A stretch of DNA of 64,000 bases from Diphasiastrum complanatum (lineage: Eukaryota; Streptophyta; Lycopodiopsida; Lycopodiales; Lycopodiaceae). Of this stretch, positions 59,138 through 64,000 are shown one piece after another (the stretch's first letter is position 1; each line of letters opens with the position of its first letter). The stretch is taken from assembly GCA_029204225.1 (NCBI GenBank), contig CM055110.1, positions 48,024,921-48,088,920 on the forward strand, read 5' to 3'. A program made the position numbers and the translations under genes. The notes under the pieces are model-generated. The model was not told the origin of the DNA, did not search any database, and saw only the letters and a program-made list of their open reading frames with translations.

Positions 59138-59819
59138 TGTAAAAATTACAGCAAATAAGGATCCTAAAACACTGGAAATGATGAGGGAAACAATAGATTA
59201 TGATTTCATAAGATTAGCACAAGTTGAACCATCAAAATCCATCAAAAATCTATGCTTGAACCTCACTAAATGGCCCAAATCCTTGAAGAAGGCTTCACAC
59301 GTGTGAAAGTACGGCCTCCCACAGTCTGAGTACTGTACACTAGACCTACATTCAATCCTATAATCATTAGTAATCACAAGTACTCAAACAATTATGAACA
59401 TAGAGAGCAATTGCACCATTATGAGAGAAAAAACATGAAATTGCTTGATTGATTTTGGTGAGATATCATCACCTATATATACATGATCCATCACGGTTTT
59501 GGGCAGGTATGAGTAGCCCTAAACCTATCCCTAATGCTAATTTTGGTGGATCTTTCATCCCTACTAGGTTAGGGTTGGAATCTTGGAGATCCCTCAACAA
59601 TGCAAAAATTACCAAAAATAGCTCCTATTTTTTCTCCCTTGTATCTAAGCATAATTTGGACTCATTCCAAAGGTTCTAACACTTAGGTCTACTTGAGAAC
59701 ATCCTTATGAATGGAATCCTATGTTATTTGGCACGTGTGACAAGCCACATCATGACCATCTAACTATTTAGAAGTCATATGACCAAAACTAGTCAAGCTA
59801 GAATTGTGAATTTTTAACA
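59138..59819 (-). repeat. 3' LTR of the 59-64 kb copia element (~682 bp)
   Basis: In element sense it starts TGTTAAAAATTCAC at 59819, after the PPT, and ends near 59138 (TGTAAAAATTACAG on the plus strand, similar to the end of the intact element's LTR). It contains TTCACACGTGTGAA at 59294-59307 and TATATATA at 59474-59481. The second LTR is outside the window. Confidence 0.75.
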
Positions 59820-59829
59820 CTCCTCCTCA
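59820..59829 (-). promoter_or_regulatory. Polypurine tract
   Basis: The minus strand reads GTGAGGAGGAG up to the LTR at 59819, matching the GGAGGAG tract of the 46-kb element. Confidence 0.8.
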
Positions 59830-59833
59830 CTAT

Positions 59834-62800
59834 CTAGCTTGGTTCAGTCATTGCTTTACTAATCACTCCAAGTGATGATCTGAACTTCATAGAAGGTGTC
59901 TTTTGAAGTGGTTTAGTAAGTAGATCAGCTACACATTCATTGCTTGGAACATGCTCCAAAGCAATCTCCTTGGCTTGCACCATTTCTCTCACAAAGTGAT
60001 GGCATATCTCAATGTGCTTAGATCTTGCATGGAAGATTGGGTTAGATGCAAGGTGTTGGGATGTTATATTGTCATTGTAGATGATTGGTGCCTCCTCTGA
60101 ATCCATGATCTTTAGTTCCACCAATAATCTCTTGATCCAAAGTACCTCCTTTGTAGTGGTTGTCAAAGCTTTGTACTCAGGCCTCGGTTGAAGATAGAGA
60201 TATAGTTTCTTTCTTTTTTGAAAGCCATGAAACCACACCTTCTCCTATGAAAGTTGAATAGGCACTTGTTGATTTCCTATCCCTCTTGTCCCCTGCAAAA
60301 TCTGAATCACTAAATGCATGAAGGTTAATCACATCTCCTCTATATAGAATCCCAAAATCCAATGTACCCGAGATGTATCTTAGAATCCTCTTAGCCTTTT
60401 TCCAATGGATATTCAATGGCTTTTGCATGGATTGGCTCAACCTACATACACTAAAGCTAAGATCTGGTCTAGTTATAGTGATCCACATTAAGGACCTATA
60501 AGTTGCCTAAACAAAGTGATGTCCATGAAGGATCTTTCATCATCTTCATTTGGCACTTTTATATCTTGCTCCATTGGTGTGTCAACACTTTTGCATACTT
60601 CCATCTTAAACTTCTTCAAAAGACTTTGAGCATAGTTTACTTGACTTATAAAGATAAAATCAGACCCTGTAAGTACTTCTATGCCTAAGATGAAGTGAAG
60701 ACACCCTAGATCTACCATCTTGAACTCTAAGGATAGATCTATCTTGATTTTTTCAATATCATCAACACTATCTCCACTAATGATAATGTCATCTACATAA
60801 ATGAGTAAAAGTACAATACCAACATCATCAAACTTAATGTAAAGAGTGGGATCATATTCACTTTGAACAAAAGAAAGTGAAATAAGATAGCAATGTAGTC
60901 TTGAATTCCAAGATCTCGAGGCTTGCTTCAAGCCATAGATGCTTCTTTGGAGATGGCATATTTTGTTCTCCATTCCATGCTTGATGAACCCTTGTGGCTG
61001 CTCCATATAGATATCCTCTTCCAAAAAACCATTCAAGAAAGCATTAGAGACATCCATTTGACATAGAATCCATCCAAAATGTGATGCAAGTGCAATGATT
61101 AGCCTTATTGTGACCATCTTGGCCACGGGTGCAAAAGTTTCCTCATAGTCTATCCCTCTCTCTTGAGCATAACCTTTTGCAACTAATCTTGCTTTATGTT
61201 TGTTAACACTCCCATTTGCATTCAACTTAAGCTTGAGGACCCACTTGCATCCTATTACATTCCTTTGAGGTCTCTCAACAAGCAACCAAGTTTCATTCTC
61301 AATCAAGGCATCATACTCATCCAACATAGCTTTATACCATTCTTTGGAGTTCAATGCATCTTCAACATTAGATGGTTCTTCAAAACTAGATAAAGCATAA
61401 GAAGTGGATGAGATACCCTCAACTTGCTGTCCTTTGCCTTGATATGTGAGACTTGATGGCTCCACTTTTGCCCTTGAAGATCTCCTTGGTGTGATAGGTG
61501 GGTTTGGTGCTTGCTCCTCCATGAGATCCTCCTCAAAACCAAGATCTTGCTCCTCGGCCATCTTCTTCTTGATTGTTGGAGCACTTGAGCCTTCTTCAAG
61601 CATATGCATATGATGTTCATCAAAGATGACATCCCTTGAAACAACAAATTTGTTCAAGGATGGGAGATAGACTTCGTAGCCCTTGCTTGAGCTTGCATAT
61701 CCAAGCATGATCCCTCTTGTGGAAGATGGATCCTACTTGGTTCTTGTTTCCAATGGCACATGCACATAACATATACACCCAGAAACTTTCAAGTGATTAA
61801 GATTGGGTTTCTTTCCATAAAACGTCTCATAAGGAGTTTTTCCTTCAATTGCTTTGCAAGACACCCTATTCATCAAGTAGTTTGCACATACAAGAGACTC
61901 ACCCCAAAAGGATTTGGGCAAACAAGCATCTAATCTTAAAGCCTTAGAACATTCACATAATGTTCTATTCCTTCTTTCAGCAACTCCATTTTGTTGAGGA
62001 GTGTAAGGACAAGAAGTCTCTTTCTTGATCCCTTCCTCCTCACAAAAGGCCTTGAACTCATTGGAGATGAGTTCTCCACCATTGTCACTTCTAAGAATCT
62101 TGATGCTATGATTATGATGCTTTTCCAAAAACAGCTTGAACTTTACAAAAGTATCAAATACTTGAGACTTGAAGGAAAGTAAGAACACCCAACAATATCT
62201 TGAGTAGTCATCAATGAAGGTTAAAAACATGGATGAACCTCCATTAGATTTGGTGATAGCAATGTGCACATCCGAGTGTATGAGTTCAAGAGGATGAGAT
62301 GACTTTGTGATGGAGTTAGGAAACCCCTTCTTATGTGCCTTGGATAAGGCACAAGCTTCACAAACCTTGTCTTCCTTCCCAATAGACCTTGGTAGGCCTA
62401 AAGCATACTCCTCCTTGATCATAGCCTCCATGGAACCCGAGTTGACATGTCCAAGTCTTTTGTGCCATAAAGTAAAGGTAGATATCTTGCTCTTCTCGGC
62501 CAACATGACAACATTAGTATCCACGAATGCATCCAACTTATAAAGTTTGCCAAGTCTAGTGCCCTTAGCCACTATCATACCCTTCTTCTTGATGAAACAC
62601 TCATTTGAAGCAAAGTCAACATTGAAACCATTGTCTACCATTTGGCCAACACTTAGTAGATTCTTTGTTATTGTAGGAATGTACAAAACACCTTCTATGT
62701 TGATCTTTTTGGAAGATCCTAAGCAAAGGGGAATGCTACCAACTCCTTCAATCTTACAAGCTTCATCATTTGCTGTATAGATAGACTTTATAGGTCCATC

Positions 62801-63792
62801 ATAAGATAAGAGAGAAGAGAAACACTCCCTTTTACTAGTCATGTGTGAACTAGCACCCGAGTCAATCCACCAAGGATCTTCTCCTTTGAAGCTTGTTGAA
62901 GAAAATATGGACATCATGAGAGAGTCCTCATGTGAACTCTCCTCCTCCTCCTCTTTTCTCATGTTGGCTTGGCTTTGATCTTGCTTCCTCTTGAAGCATT
63001 CTGAGGCATAATGCCCCATCTTGCTACAATGGTAGCACTTCAACTTTGATTTGTCCTTCTTGACTTTGGTGGTTGATGGAGATGCCTTTGAGGGTCCTTC
63101 TTGATCCTCAAGCTTTGTAGACTTCTTGAATGTTGATACTTTGCCTTTTGACTTGCCTTTGCCTTTGGTGAAGAGAGCTTGGTCATCTCCACCTTGGATG
63201 GAAAGCCTATCCATCATCTCTTGCATTTGGCTCCTTCTTGATTCCTCGGCCATGAGTGTGCCTTGGAGTTCTTCAAGTATGGGTAGCTTACCCATAATTG
63301 CATATCTCTGAACCAAATTGTCAAATTCAAAGCTTAGTCCATTCAATATGAGTTGAACAAACTCTTCATCCTTGATAGGGTCACCTATAAAGGCTAGCTC
63401 TTTGTTCAATTCCTTTACTCTTAGGACAAAAGTATGTGCACTCTCTCCTTTCTTTTGATAGCTTCTATAGATTTGATTCTTCAAAGCTAACATTCTAGTT
63501 TGGTTCTTGGATTCATAGACCTTTTGCAAAGTCTCCCAAGCATCTTGAGCTGAAGTGCAATCTCCTACCTCTCTTAAGAGTTCATTTGCAACATTCATTT
63601 TTATGCAATGTAGTGCAACATTGCACCTCTTGATGTATTTGGCTTTTTCTTGAGGATGAATAGGTTCACCCTCCTTACCATTTACAATTTCCATCAGATC
63701 TCATGATAGATTCCATTCTCTTTCCATATGGAATAGTTAGTTTTGTTGAGCCTTTCATTAGTATCCAAAAGATATGCATTTATAGATGCCAT
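59834..63792 (-). pseudogene. Copia gag-pol, nearly complete, lightly broken
   Basis: Gag starts at ATG 63790-63792 (MASINAYLLDTNERLNKTNY), with frame damage at ~63700-63740. A 653-codon frame (63694-61733) then encodes gag, knuckle CYHCSKMGHYASEC, protease DSGASSHMTS, pre-integrase LWHKRLGH and CEACALSK, and integrase with HSDVH, SDNGGE and QNGVAERRN. TAG at 61733-61735 interrupts the integrase C-terminus. The frame resumes through RT (KWVLKLKLNANG; MDVSNAFLNG; YVDD near 60795) to a frameshift at ~60488. RNase H (DSDFAGD; SSTEA) shifts again at ~60180 and ends at 59834. One stop and about three frameshifts make it defective, though catalytic residues are kept. It is a close relative of the 43-46 kb element. 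Copies elsewhere could complement it. Confidence 0.93.
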
Positions 63793-64000
63793 CTAGTCTC
63801 CTAATCAAGGACTTGACACAAATGAAGGTTACTTCTATTGATTTGATTGAAGGTCTACCTTATCCCACTTCTTAGGGACCTGAAAAGATCAGTAATAGGC
63901 TTCCTATAAAGATCTAAGAATTATCTCTAACAAAATCAAATCATAGAATACTAGAAACAATGCACTTGCTTGATTGAAGTAGACAATACTAGTAAAATTG
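63793..64000 (-). other. Leader of the 59-64 kb copia element
   Basis: Untranslated sequence upstream of gag. The PBS and 5' LTR are not reached before the window ends. Confidence 0.6.

Overview
This window is nuclear DNA from a land plant, probably a vascular plant with a large, repeat-rich genome. The evidence is dense Ty1/copia and some Ty3/gypsy retrotransposon sequence, initiator-Met-tRNA primer binding sites (TGGTATCAGAGC), GT-AG introns, long (CT)n tracts, a PDR-type ABC transporter remnant and a candidate plant sulfated-peptide gene. I cannot name the species. There are no bacterial-style operons, rRNA or tRNA genes, or CRISPR arrays.

Layout. 1-1978: no gene. 1984-5945: an old, internally deleted copia element bounded by a 5-bp target-site duplication (TSD), with an unrecognised reading frame where pol should be. 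5951-11370: no gene. 11371-14312: gypsy gag in two pieces, in permuted order between 40-bp direct repeats. 14671-26075: a tangle of broken copia copies in both orientations, including a solo LTR with a perfect TSD (16331-17152). 26076-27526 and the stretch after 33962: AT-rich, G/A-biased DNA. 27527-33957: an intact copia element on the minus strand, with indistinguishable 655-bp LTRs, TSD, PBS, PPT and an uninterrupted 1317-residue polyprotein. 36583-37388 and 42815-47041: LTR and coding remnants of one copia family in opposite orientations. Between them is the only plausible host locus, a two-exon gene on the minus strand (40345-40732) for a small secreted peptide with a DY...HN motif, plus two MITE-like elements. 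47050-48270: a copia gag that runs into a minisatellite. 49905-56335: gypsy integrase, copia gag, RNase H, LTR, gag and RT pieces, with a CACTA-like fragment (palindrome array and two spliced 3' exons) inside the last copia copy. 57837-58140: an ABCG/PDR transporter remnant. 59138-64000: a nearly full-length copia element on the minus strand, broken by one stop and several frameshifts, whose 5' LTR lies outside the window.

How the parts relate. The window is mainly a record of copia insertion and decay: one apparently very recent insertion (27.5-34.0 kb), one middle-aged copy (59-64 kb), several old copies, and solo or truncated LTRs. LTRs of at least five lineages share the palindrome CACACGTGTG, often extended to TTCACACGTGTGAA, which suggests a shared cis-regulatory input. 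The peptide-gene candidate is the item most likely to matter to the host.
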